Assembly: GCA_016839955.1 (NCBI GenBank)
Contig: JAEOTI010000354.1
Coordinates: 1-6,477, forward strand
Direction: 5' to 3'
From: Candidatus Hodarchaeota archaeon
GTDB lineage: Archaea; Asgardarchaeota; Heimdallarchaeia; Hodarchaeales; YT1-057
Length of the DNA: 6,477 nucleotides
The notes below the pieces were generated by a model. The model saw only the letters and a list, made by a program, of their open reading frames with translations, ran no database searches and was not told where the DNA came from. Positions 1-4,323 of this stretch are shown one piece after another (the first letter of the stretch is position 1; each line of letters begins with the position of its first letter). The translations under genes and the position numbers were made by a program.

Positions 1-77
1 GCGCGATGGACATAAATCCTGTCCATAATTCTTTGAGTGTAAATTCCAACTAAAAATTAACTAGTTCGATACAATTT

Positions 78-104
78 GGCTAGAGAGGGTGATACCCCCT
101 AGCT
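78..104. repeat. GC-rich imperfect inverted repeat
   Basis: A G/C island in very AT-rich DNA. GGGT (87-90) and ACCC (94-97) pair around a three-base loop, and an outer GGC-TA/TAGC arm (78-82 with 100-104) can pair after a bulge. No T-tract follows, so it does not look like a terminator. It contains GAGGGTGAT, which resembles a ribosome binding site, but no convincing start codon follows. It could be part of the origin or operator region. Confidence 0.45.
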
Positions 105-123
105 CAAAAATTAACACTTTTAA

Positions 124-158
124 TGCAATATATATTAATATATAGCACTATATATTTT
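124..158. other. AT-only block with 16-bp palindrome (possible unwinding or TATA region)
   Basis: Almost pure A/T. It includes the perfect palindrome TATATATTAATATATA at 129-144 and a second TATATATTTTA run at 149-159 that abuts palindrome copy 2. It could be a DNA unwinding element beside iteron-like sites, or TATA boxes for transcripts in either direction. Nothing in the window decides between these. Confidence 0.4.
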
Positions 159-307
159 ATGGATACATTTTCTGTACATAATTATGGCTATAAATCATGT
201 CCAATTGTATTAAACATGTAACTATGGACATAAAATGTGTCCATATTTATCAGTTATGGACAGTAATTCTGTCCATAATTTAGTTAAAGATGCAATAATG
301 AACACAA

Positions 308-320
308 CAACTGTCAGTTG
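308..320. repeat. Perfect short inverted repeat CAACTG-T-CAGTTG
   Basis: Six-base perfect arms around a single T, placed between copies 5 and 6 of the palindrome array. Its sequence differs from the array element, so it would be a site for another protein or chance. Confidence 0.4.
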
Positions 321-382
321 AATTACGGACATAAATTCTGTCCATAATAGTGAACACTGTTTCTAAGCATATTTACATAAAG

Positions 383-390
383 TTTTATAA
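383..390 (+). promoter_or_regulatory. Candidate TATA box of the first operon
   Basis: TTTTATAA is centred about 26 bases before 412, which would give a leader of about 10 bases before the ATG at 423. That suits an archaeal promoter with a nearly leaderless first gene, and no ribosome binding site is visible before 423. Palindrome copy 6 ends 38 bases upstream, and a TGTCCA half-site lies between the box and the predicted start. An alternative box is TTTACATAAA at 372-381. Confidence 0.45.
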
Positions 391-422
391 GACTTGTCCA
401 AGATATATTGTTTTGATGTAAG

Positions 423-896
423 ATGAAAACAATGAATAAGATGAGATGGTTCACTATCATATCAATGGGTGTAGGATTATTGATTGGTGCTGTTACACTT
501 AGATATTATCCTGATAGATGGAATGCAGACTCATTGTATTTATTATCAATATTTATTTTTTCTGTTTCTATAGGTATGGGTGCAATGGTAGATTATTTTG
601 ATGATGAAATATTATCTAAGTTACATCAAGCACATTATATCCATAGTGGTATATTAAATGATTGTACTTATCTGAGTAAAGAAAGGCATTATATGGATTT
701 AGATTTAACATCAGATATTATTGGGAAGATGCTTGGTAATTTAAGAACTTTGGATGAGGATGAAAGAAATGATGCATGGGGTTTATTGGAACAAAAAGAT
801 ATTAATAGCTGTTATTATATTAATAAATGTCCGTATAGTTCAAATGATTGCACTAAAGAAAAACAAAAGAATTGTGAGGTGTTAAAAAATGAGTAA
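423..896 (+). CDS. Two-helix membrane protein with Cys-containing soluble tail
   Basis: A 157-residue protein that I do not recognise. Two hydrophobic stretches, about residues 9-27 and 38-57, are probable membrane helices separated by a short loop with YYPDRW. The remaining 100 residues are hydrophilic and probably soluble, with five cysteines (81, 130, 136, 143, 151) clustered towards the C terminus, which could bind metal or form disulfides. It is the first gene of a nine-gene overlapping operon. The start at 423 is chosen for its distance from the TATA-like box; in-frame ATGs at 432 and 441 are alternatives. The 3' end overlaps the next gene by 8 bases and contains that gene's ribosome binding site (GAGGTG). 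It could be a membrane anchor or a superinfection or host-modulating protein, but nothing in the sequence shows this. Confidence 0.8.
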   Translation: MKTMNKMRWFTIISMGVGLLIGAVTLRYYPDRWNADSLYLLSIFIFSVSIGMGAMVDYFDDEILSKLHQAHYIHSGILNDCTYLSKERHYMDLDLTSDIIGKMLGNLRTLDEDERNDAWGLLEQKDINSCYYINKCPYSSNDCTKEKQKNCEVLKNE

Positions 897-1050
897 AACA
901 GTTAAACGTGGAAAGAACTATATTTGTAATTGTGAAGAATGTGGTAGAATGCATATATGGAATAAACCCACAGCAGAAAGTTATAATATGAAATATACTT
1001 GCAGAGAATGTGGACATGAGAACGAAATTAATGAGGTGGATTATAAATGA
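889..1050 (+). CDS. Small zinc-ribbon protein
   Basis: A 53-residue protein starting at the ATG at 889, with GAGGTG about 8 bases upstream. It overlaps the previous stop, and its own stop overlaps the next start (ATGA). Two CxxC knuckles are visible: CEEC (residues 15-18) and CREC (38-41), 19 residues apart, with CGH following the second. This is the classic four-cysteine zinc-ribbon layout. An extra Cys at 13 and basic residues at the N terminus (KTVKRGK) would suit nucleic-acid contact. Zinc ribbons of this size in viruses and archaea are often transcription-related or accessory factors, but no specific family is recognised. The metal site is seen as a motif; the function is inferred. Confidence 0.85.
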   Translation: MSKTVKRGKNYICNCEECGRMHIWNKPTAESYNMKYTCRECGHENEINEVDYK

Positions 1051-1250
1051 AAGTAGTTGTTGGAACTGATAGAATAACTATAGAACCAGAAACAGATTCA
1101 GATAGAGTTTTATTATTATATTGGAGAGATAGAGAAGGTCAAAAAACATCATTGGAATGGGATTCATTTTCAGATGTAATTGGTGGATATGTTAAAAGTA
1201 GCATATGTTTATATGTAAATTTCGATTTAGTTGTGGAGGATGAAAAATAA
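1047..1250 (+). CDS. Hypothetical 67-residue acidic protein
   Basis: Not recognised. The start is fixed by GAGGTG about 8 bases before the ATG and by the ATGA overlap with the zinc-ribbon gene, and the stop overlaps the next gene (TAATG). The protein alternates short hydrophobic and charged segments (VVVGTDRITIEPE, then VLLLYWRDREG, ending in LVVEDEK). This is consistent with a small, mostly beta-stranded domain with a net negative charge. No signal peptide, membrane helix or metal motif is visible. Its tight translational coupling argues that it is real. Confidence 0.75.
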   Translation: MKVVVGTDRITIEPETDSDRVLLLYWRDREGQKTSLEWDSFSDVIGGYVKSSICLYVNFDLVVEDEK

Positions 1251-1396
1251 TGAAATCAGAAACAGAAGTTTATGAGAGACTTAAATTAGTTAATAAAGCA
1301 ATATTGATAAATATGCAGTTAAAAATATCTACATCATCAAATTTAATTGCATTTAAAACATGTCTTGAGTGGGTTTTGGAGGATGATGAAGAATAA
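1250..1396 (+). CDS. Hypothetical 48-residue helical protein
   Basis: Not recognised. The ATG at 1250 shares a base with the previous stop (TAATG), with GGAGG about 10 bases upstream. The stop at 1394-1396 likewise overlaps the next ATG. The protein is mainly predicted helix: a charged first half (SETEVYERLKLVNKAIL), a Ser/Thr-rich middle and an acidic end (VLEDDEE). The GGAGGATGATGAAGAA that encodes the acidic tail also supplies the next gene's ribosome binding site. Support comes from coupling on both sides rather than from similarity. Confidence 0.65.
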   Translation: MKSETEVYERLKLVNKAILINMQLKISTSSNLIAFKTCLEWVLEDDEE

Positions 1397-1701
1397 TGTT
1401 TATAAAAAGTCTTGCAAGATTTAAACGTGAAAAACTGTATGGTGCATTGGATAAGGGGAGAAAGAGAGTACCAGAAGAATGGGATATGCATACACTGGTA
1501 AAGGCTTTTTATCGTGAAGAGACAGAGTTCATTGGTGCATATGAGCATTGGAACATACATGATGACCCATCAGTATCAGATATTAAAGCTGTAATGGAGG
1601 AAATTGCAGACTTGTCCAATATTCTTGATTTTATTTATGATAAAATGTTAACAGAGATTGAATTGATAATGAAGGCACATGCTAGAAATCCAGTGTTGTG
1701 A
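1396..1701 (+). CDS. Divergent MazG-like nucleotide pyrophosphohydrolase
   Basis: A 101-residue protein with the metal-binding signature of the all-alpha NTP pyrophosphatase (MazG/HisE-like) superfamily: ExxE at residues 41-44 (in REETEF) and ExxD at 69-72 (EEIADL), followed by a hydrophobic helix SNILDFIYDKML. Members hydrolyse NTPs or dNTPs to the monophosphate and pyrophosphate using Mg ions held by these acidic residues. The length fits a single minimal MazG domain. The Lys/Asn/Arg/His-Gly-Lys tail found in the second MazG-like gene of this operon is absent, so substrate choice may differ or activity may be lost. The start at 1396 is supported by the GGAGGATGATG stretch upstream and the TAATG overlap. 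The assignment is by motif and fold pattern only. Confidence 0.6.
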   Translation: MFIKSLARFKREKLYGALDKGRKRVPEEWDMHTLVKAFYREETEFIGAYEHWNIHDDPSVSDIKAVMEEIADLSNILDFIYDKMLTEIELIMKAHARNPVL

Positions 1702-1707
1702 TATATT

Positions 1708-1827
1708 ATGGATGTAAATAAAATAAGAGAATTATTTTTAGGTTTAATGATTAAAGAGTATATAGAGTTACTTTCAAGGTTGTATGGTACAAATTATCCT
1801 AAATGGGAGTGTTTGATTTATGGTTGA
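1708..1827 (+). CDS. Hypothetical 39-residue protein
   Basis: A very short open frame that fills the only gap in an otherwise overlapping operon: it begins 6 bases after the preceding stop and overlaps the next start by 8 bases. A weak TTGTGAT ribosome-binding-like stretch precedes the ATG at 1708. The sequence is helical and hydrophobic in its first part (residues 5-26, LFLGLMIKEYIELLSRL) and ends in Trp, Cys and Tyr residues. It is not recognised. It is real if translation is coupled through the operon; otherwise it is spacer. Confidence 0.5.
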   Translation: MDVNKIRELFLGLMIKEYIELLSRLYGTNYPKWECLIYG

Positions 1828-2008
1828 AAAATATTTTATAAGTGTAAGACCAAAAGAAATTGTTAATGATTTAAAAAAATTAAGAATTGATATGTTAGAA
1901 TATGAAAAAGATAGTATTAGACCACATCCAAGTGTTGTATTTGGTAGAATAACAAAAATATTAGATAAAATGGGTATAAGAGTTGATGATAACACAATGG
2001 AGAGATGA
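1820..2008 (+). CDS. Hypothetical 62-residue protein
   Basis: Not recognised. The ATG at 1820 follows GGGAGTG at a suitable distance, and the stop overlaps the next ATG (ATGA). The protein is basic and mostly helical: an N-terminal strand-like KYFISVRP, a charged helix DLKKLRIDMLEYEKD, then SVVFGRITKILDKMGIRV. No catalytic or metal motif is seen. It sits between the two MazG-like genes, which hints at a shared nucleotide-metabolism or early function, but only by position. Confidence 0.7.
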   Translation: MVEKYFISVRPKEIVNDLKKLRIDMLEYEKDSIRPHPSVVFGRITKILDKMGIRVDDNTMER

Positions 2009-2247
2009 ATGTGAGTTATATTAGAAGAACAAACGATGAAATAGAGGAACAAATAAAATTATCATGTTCATTATTACAAGAGATGGGGAATGAGGGTTTT
2101 ACTGTTCCTGATAATATGGCAAAAGTAAATTATTTATCATTAAGAACTACAATAAGAACATTATTATGGTCATTAGGTTATGATTTTGATGAGATAACAG
2201 CAATGATAGCTAATTTTGATAAAGGGGGTGATTTGTTTTGGACATAA
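2005..2247 (+). CDS. Hypothetical 80-residue helical protein
   Basis: Not recognised. The start is taken as the ATG at 2005, overlapping the preceding stop. An in-frame GTG at 2011 has better spacing from GGAGAG (1998-2003) and may be the true start, giving 78 residues. The protein appears all-helical, with an acidic N-terminal helix (NDEIEEQIKLSCSLLQEM) and a hydrophobic one (LRTTIRTLLWSLGYDFDEITAMI). The C-terminal KGGDLFWT is encoded by the AAAGGGGGTGAT that serves as ribosome binding site for the next gene, so the end of this protein seems partly shaped by that signal. Confidence 0.7.
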   Translation: MNVSYIRRTNDEIEEQIKLSCSLLQEMGNEGFTVPDNMAKVNYLSLRTTIRTLLWSLGYDFDEITAMIANFDKGGDLFWT

Positions 2248-2621
2248 AAACAATACAGAGTTTAGTTTATAGAGAATATAAAAAGAATGAATATGAATAC
2301 ATGTGGAATCTTGAAGATTTGAGAATGTTACTTAGAGAAATATCAAAATATAGTATTGAATACTTTAAAGGAAATCAATTTAAACAATTACTAACAATTG
2401 CTGATGTTGCAGAAATCGGTTTAATAAATACAGAGGTAAGTGAATTATTAGAGGACGTAAGAAAAGATAGGAGCATTGAAAAACAAGCAGAGGAACTTGC
2501 TGATATAACAATTAGAGTAATGAATTACTGTAATAGAAAGGGAATAGATTTAGAATCTGCTATACTAAAAAAACATGAGAAAAATATGGGTAGAGAATCA
2601 CTACATGGAAAATTAGTTTGA
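2238..2621 (+). CDS. MazG-like nucleotide pyrophosphohydrolase
   Basis: A 127-residue protein of the MazG-like family, which cleaves (d)NTPs to monophosphate plus pyrophosphate. Motifs: ExxE at residues 66-69 (NTEVSELLEDVRK), ExxD at 86-89 (AEELADI), then the helix RVMNYCNRKGID and the typical C-terminal block with Asn116, Arg119 and HGK at 123-125. Residues 1-58 are an N-terminal helical extension (DLRMLLREISKYS) ahead of the catalytic core. Translation starts at a TTG (2238) preceded by the strong site GGGGGTGAT, and overlaps the previous gene by 10 bases. It is the last gene of the operon; nine T residues follow the stop at once. Phage and archaeal virus homologues are thought to balance dNTP pools or counter nucleotide-based host signals; which applies here is unknown. 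Confidence 0.9.
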   Translation: MDIKTIQSLVYREYKKNEYEYMWNLEDLRMLLREISKYSIEYFKGNQFKQLLTIADVAEIGLINTEVSELLEDVRKDRSIEKQAEELADITIRVMNYCNRKGIDLESAILKKHEKNMGRESLHGKLV

Positions 2622-2630
2622 TTTTTTTTT
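2622..2630 (+). terminator. T-tract terminator of the first operon
   Basis: Nine consecutive T residues begin directly after the TGA of the MazG-like gene, with no hairpin before them. This matches the archaeal mode of termination at T-rich runs. Confidence 0.65.
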
Positions 2631-2636
2631 AAACTC

Positions 2637-2688
2637 GAAAAAGGAGTCGACACCCCTCATTTTTATTCGTTTTTTATGACTCTTTTTC
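2637..2688. repeat. Inverted repeat with 11-bp arms downstream of first operon
   Basis: GAAAAAGGAGTC (2637-2648) can pair with GACTCTTTTTC (2678-2688), leaving one bulged G and a 29-base loop with two further T-runs. It may back up the T-tract terminator in either direction or form a 3'-end stem that protects the transcript. The rest of 2689-2779 is AT-rich with no gene or clear signal. Confidence 0.45.
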
Positions 2689-2778
2689 ATTTTCAGTCAA
2701 TATTAAACTTGAATCTCAAATTTTCTTTCTAATTACAATATAGATATAGATAAATTACTAAACTATCTTTCCTAAATG

Positions 2779-2786
2779 CTTATATC
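2779..2786 (+). promoter_or_regulatory. Candidate TATA box of the two-gene unit
   Basis: CTTATATC is centred about 26 bases before 2809, which would leave a leader of about 19 bases containing GGATGA ahead of the TTG start at 2828. A second TATA-like run (GTTATATC) at 2790-2797 is an alternative. Weak on its own; favoured because a terminator ends the previous operon upstream. Confidence 0.35.
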
Positions 2787-2827
2787 CATGTTATATCTTA
2801 CAAATCTATTAGCTGGATGAGCTTATC

Positions 2828-3010
2828 TTGGACAAGCATTTGATGGAAAGTTTGTGTGGGACTTGTCTCAATTCAAGTGTTTTGAGCAGTACCAGATTTT
2901 TATATATTTGGTGTAAGGCACACAAAAGAGTTGTAAAAACTTTACCAGAAGAATGTGATAGGTTCATTGATAAGAACATTCAGACTAACTTGGAAGGGGG
3001 GAAAAAATGA
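2828..3010 (+). CDS. Small four-cysteine (probable metal-binding) protein
   Basis: A 60-residue protein with Cys at 10, 13, 29 and 43: CGTC near the N terminus, then WCKAHKR and EECDRF. The spacing, CxxC followed by two lone cysteines with an aromatic/basic WC and a final C-x2-F, resembles small four-Cys proteins common in archaea and clostridia that probably bind zinc or an Fe-S cluster. No enzymatic role is visible. The TTG at 2828 is taken as start because GGATGA lies 7 bases before it; an ATG at 2843 would remove five residues but has no ribosome binding site. The C-terminal EGGKK is encoded by the GGAAGGGGGG that primes the next gene, whose ATG begins 1 base after this stop. Confidence 0.7.
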   Translation: MDKHLMESLCGTCLNSSVLSSTRFLYIWCKAHKRVVKTLPEECDRFIDKNIQTNLEGGKK

Positions 3011-3011
3011 T

Positions 3012-3476
3012 ATGGTAAAAGTGAAAGATATAGCTGTTGAAGCAGAAGGTAGAATTGAACTGAAACAACTAGTAGATTTCATGGATGAAATAGGAGGAAA
3101 AATTGCATTAAAAGCAACAAATGAGAAAGTTATTAAAGAGGGAACAAGAAAAGAAACTAGGTATCAAGATGGTATGCCTATGGACGTTGAGCATCCAGTA
3201 ACAGCAGGATTGCAGATTGAATATATTACACAGCCAAACTTTTCTAATCCTTGGGACTTTAGAACAGGAGAGAGGTTTGATAAACCAGAAGTCTATAAAG
3301 ATGGGATGGTAATTATACAGAAGTATGGAAAACAAGGTGGTGCAATTATGGTTAAGGCATTAAATAAGTTGAAACTAGATGATACTGAGAGATTGCAGGA
3401 TAATTTCTACAATTACAAGCTTAGAGCACAGAGAACAGGTTTTTCAAGGCTGTATCCATTTGAACTAGTTGAGTAA
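3012..3476 (+). CDS. Hypothetical 154-residue protein
   Basis: I do not recognise this family. The open frame extends upstream to an ATG at 2955, but that overlaps the four-Cys gene and lacks a ribosome binding site. The ATG at 3012 lies 10 bases after GGGGGG and gives a natural N terminus (MVKVKDIAVEAEGRIELKQL). The protein is soluble, alternating strand and helix, with a possible helix ELKQLVDFMDEIGGKIALKA, a central Pro/Asn/Trp-rich segment (TQPNFSNPWDFRTGERF) and a basic C-terminal half (QKYGKQGGAIMVKALNKLKL, then YKLRAQRTGF). No Cys and no obvious catalytic motif. The basic, Gly-containing C-terminal half could bind nucleic acid, but that is only a guess. It is followed directly by two T-tracts. 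Confidence 0.75.
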   Translation: MVKVKDIAVEAEGRIELKQLVDFMDEIGGKIALKATNEKVIKEGTRKETRYQDGMPMDVEHPVTAGLQIEYITQPNFSNPWDFRTGERFDKPEVYKDGMVIIQKYGKQGGAIMVKALNKLKLDDTERLQDNFYNYKLRAQRTGFSRLYPFELVE

Positions 3477-3489
3477 GCAAACTATCTTC

Positions 3490-3510
3490 TTTTTTTAACA
3501 ATCTTTTTTT
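3490..3510 (+). terminator. Double T-tract terminator
   Basis: Two seven-T runs (3490-3496 and 3504-3510) start 13 bases after the stop of the preceding gene, with no GC-rich hairpin before them. This fits archaeal T-run termination. The next TATA box begins 8 bases later, so the two transcription units are sharply separated. Confidence 0.65.
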
Positions 3511-3518
3511 GCATAATA

Positions 3519-3526
3519 TTTATATA
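3519..3526 (+). promoter_or_regulatory. TATA box of the structured RNA / third operon
   Basis: A perfect TTTATATA. Its centre is about 23 to 26 bases before 3545-3548, which is where the 5' strand of the predicted closing helix of the RNA begins. Agreement between promoter spacing and the RNA fold is the best sign that both are real. A bacterial reading (TATAGT as -10) has no good -35 partner. Confidence 0.6.
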
Positions 3527-3544
3527 GTAAGAATGTAAAGTAGA

Positions 3545-3699
3545 TATAGCCAACTCTGTGTGCCTCACACCTCTATAAATCCACGATATAGAGGTGTGGG
3601 GATATAGATTTTTAATCTGTTTCATGGATAGCTAATTCTAACATAAGTTTTTTAAACCTTGTGAACCATTAGTATTTTTAACTCAGGAGTTGGCTTATA
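3545..3699 (+). ncRNA. Predicted structured RNA (ncRNA or 5' leader), family unknown
   Basis: The segment can fold into a closed, several-armed structure. The ends pair: AGCCAACTC (3548-3556) with GAGTTGGCT (3687-3695), extended by TAT/ATA across one bulged T, giving about 12 bp. Inside lie a strong 15-bp hairpin (3563-3577 with 3587-3601, one G-U pair, nine-base loop), a small AGATT/AATCT hairpin (3606-3618) and a two-part stem (3632-3636 with 3668-3672, then 3642-3650 with 3654-3663). No long open frame crosses it. It does not match tRNA, 5S, SRP or RNase P RNA as far as I can see. With no T-tract at its 3' end, it may be processed from, or be the leader of, the operon starting at 3742. Confidence 0.6.
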
Positions 3700-3741
3700 C
3701 TGGTTCGTGGTGAATCACCAGAAGATTCTATCACAATAGAA

Positions 3742-4323
3742 ATGTATAATAATCTCTTGAGACAAAAGAATGAATTATTAGAAGAATTAAAAGAAATAAA
3801 GAAAACAAAAACAACTGAATTTAGAACAGGGTATTTTGAGAAAAAAATTGTTAAACATGGTAAAAAGAAAAAACAGAAATTAGTAAGGTTTGAAAAGAAT
3901 CCTGCAAAATTGAGTTTAGGATGGTTTGGTAATTTAGAGTTTTTCTGTTATCCATATTCAGACTTTAATAAAATTTTTATAAGAGATGGGAATAAAATAC
4001 ATGGTTTTGACCAGTATGATTTACCAAGAATATTTGCAATATATAATAAAGCTAGGTGGGTTACTGAGCATGGTTCAGAAGCTGTTAAGGGTAGTCTTGA
4101 TTCTGAATCACCTTTAGCAAGGATGATACAAAATGCTTATAATGCTGGATTACAACAAGAATTAATACGTGATAGTAAGAACAAAAAAGATAAATTTGAA
4201 ACTAGACTAAAAGCCTTGGAAAATATGAAACCTGAGATAAGGGAGAGGTGGTTAGAAGATGACCCAACTCTCAGAAAGGCATGGGAAAAGAAAAATGAAT
4301 CTAAGAGTGGGGGTGGTCATTAA
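3742..4323 (+). CDS. Hypothetical 193-residue Lys-rich protein
   Basis: Not recognised. An N-terminal charged helix (residues 5-22, LLRQKNELLEELKEIKK) is followed by a very basic stretch (34-48, with KHGKKKKQK), a central aromatic-rich domain (59-105, with LGWFGNLEFFCYPY and YDLPRIFAIYNKARW) and a charged helical C terminus (145-188). The tail SGGGH is encoded by the GGGGGTGGT that serves the next gene, whose ATG follows the stop with no gap. Codon-like sequence continues upstream in frame to 3682 with no ATG, GTG or TTG, and the ATG at 3742 has no ribosome binding site, so the true N terminus is uncertain. Basic patches suggest nucleic-acid or nucleoprotein contact; this is inference. Confidence 0.75.
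   Translation: MYNNLLRQKNELLEELKEIKKTKTTEFRTGYFEKKIVKHGKKKKQKLVRFEKNPAKLSLGWFGNLEFFCYPYSDFNKIFIRDGNKIHGFDQYDLPRIFAIYNKARWVTEHGSEAVKGSLDSESPLARMIQNAYNAGLQQELIRDSKNKKDKFETRLKALENMKPEIRERWLEDDPTLRKAWEKKNESKSGGGH

Larger units (their letters stand above)
6..345. repeat. Six-copy palindromic repeat array (ATGGACA-N7-TGTCCAT)
   Basis: Six 21-bp copies of an inverted repeat lie at 6-26, 159-179, 184-204, 224-244, 256-276 and 325-345. Copies 1, 4 and 5 have perfect 7-bp arms. Copy 6 has one arm mismatch (ACGGACA), and copies 2 and 3 are more degenerate. The 7-base spacer is AT-rich (usually TAAATTC-like). Distances between centres are 153, 25, 40, 32 and 69 bp, so this is not a regular CRISPR-like array. 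The dyad symmetry and the position before a long operon suggest binding sites for a dimeric regulator or for a replication initiator. An isolated half-site (TGTCCA, 395-400) lies just downstream of the TATA-like box of the first gene. The repeats are seen directly; the role is inferred. Confidence 0.9.

Noticed and set aside
123..221. 32-codon open frame starting at ATG 123
   Set aside because: It runs through the AT palindrome and repeat copies 2 and 3, has no ribosome binding site at a suitable distance, and its content is explained by the repeats.
1..350. CRISPR array reading of the repeated element
   Set aside because: Copies are diverged, spaced irregularly (25 to 153 bases between centres) and have no uniform spacers; each copy is itself a dyad.
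1270..1560. Minus-strand open frame of 96 codons
   Set aside because: Lies opposite two coupled + strand genes, one with a MazG-like motif; no promoter or ribosome binding site; a shadow.
1774..2052. Minus-strand open frame of 92 codons
   Set aside because: Opposite three overlapping + strand genes, with composition typical of antisense to AT-rich code.
2955..3011. Upstream ATG (2955) as start of the 154-residue gene
   Set aside because: It would overlap most of the last third of the four-Cys gene and has no ribosome binding site, while the ATG at 3012 follows a G-rich site at good spacing.
3108..3335. Minus-strand open frame of 75 codons
   Set aside because: Entirely inside the 154-residue gene on the other strand, no supporting signals.
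3545..3720. tRNA or intron-containing tRNA
   Set aside because: The closing helix and a TGGTTC stretch recall a tRNA, but there is no proper T-loop, anticodon arm or D-arm, and the internal 15-bp hairpin does not fit a tRNA fold.
3708..3720. TGGTG-AAT-CACCA hairpin as a terminator of the RNA
   Set aside because: Only 5 bp, no T-tract follows, and it lies in a frame that reads as coding into the next gene.
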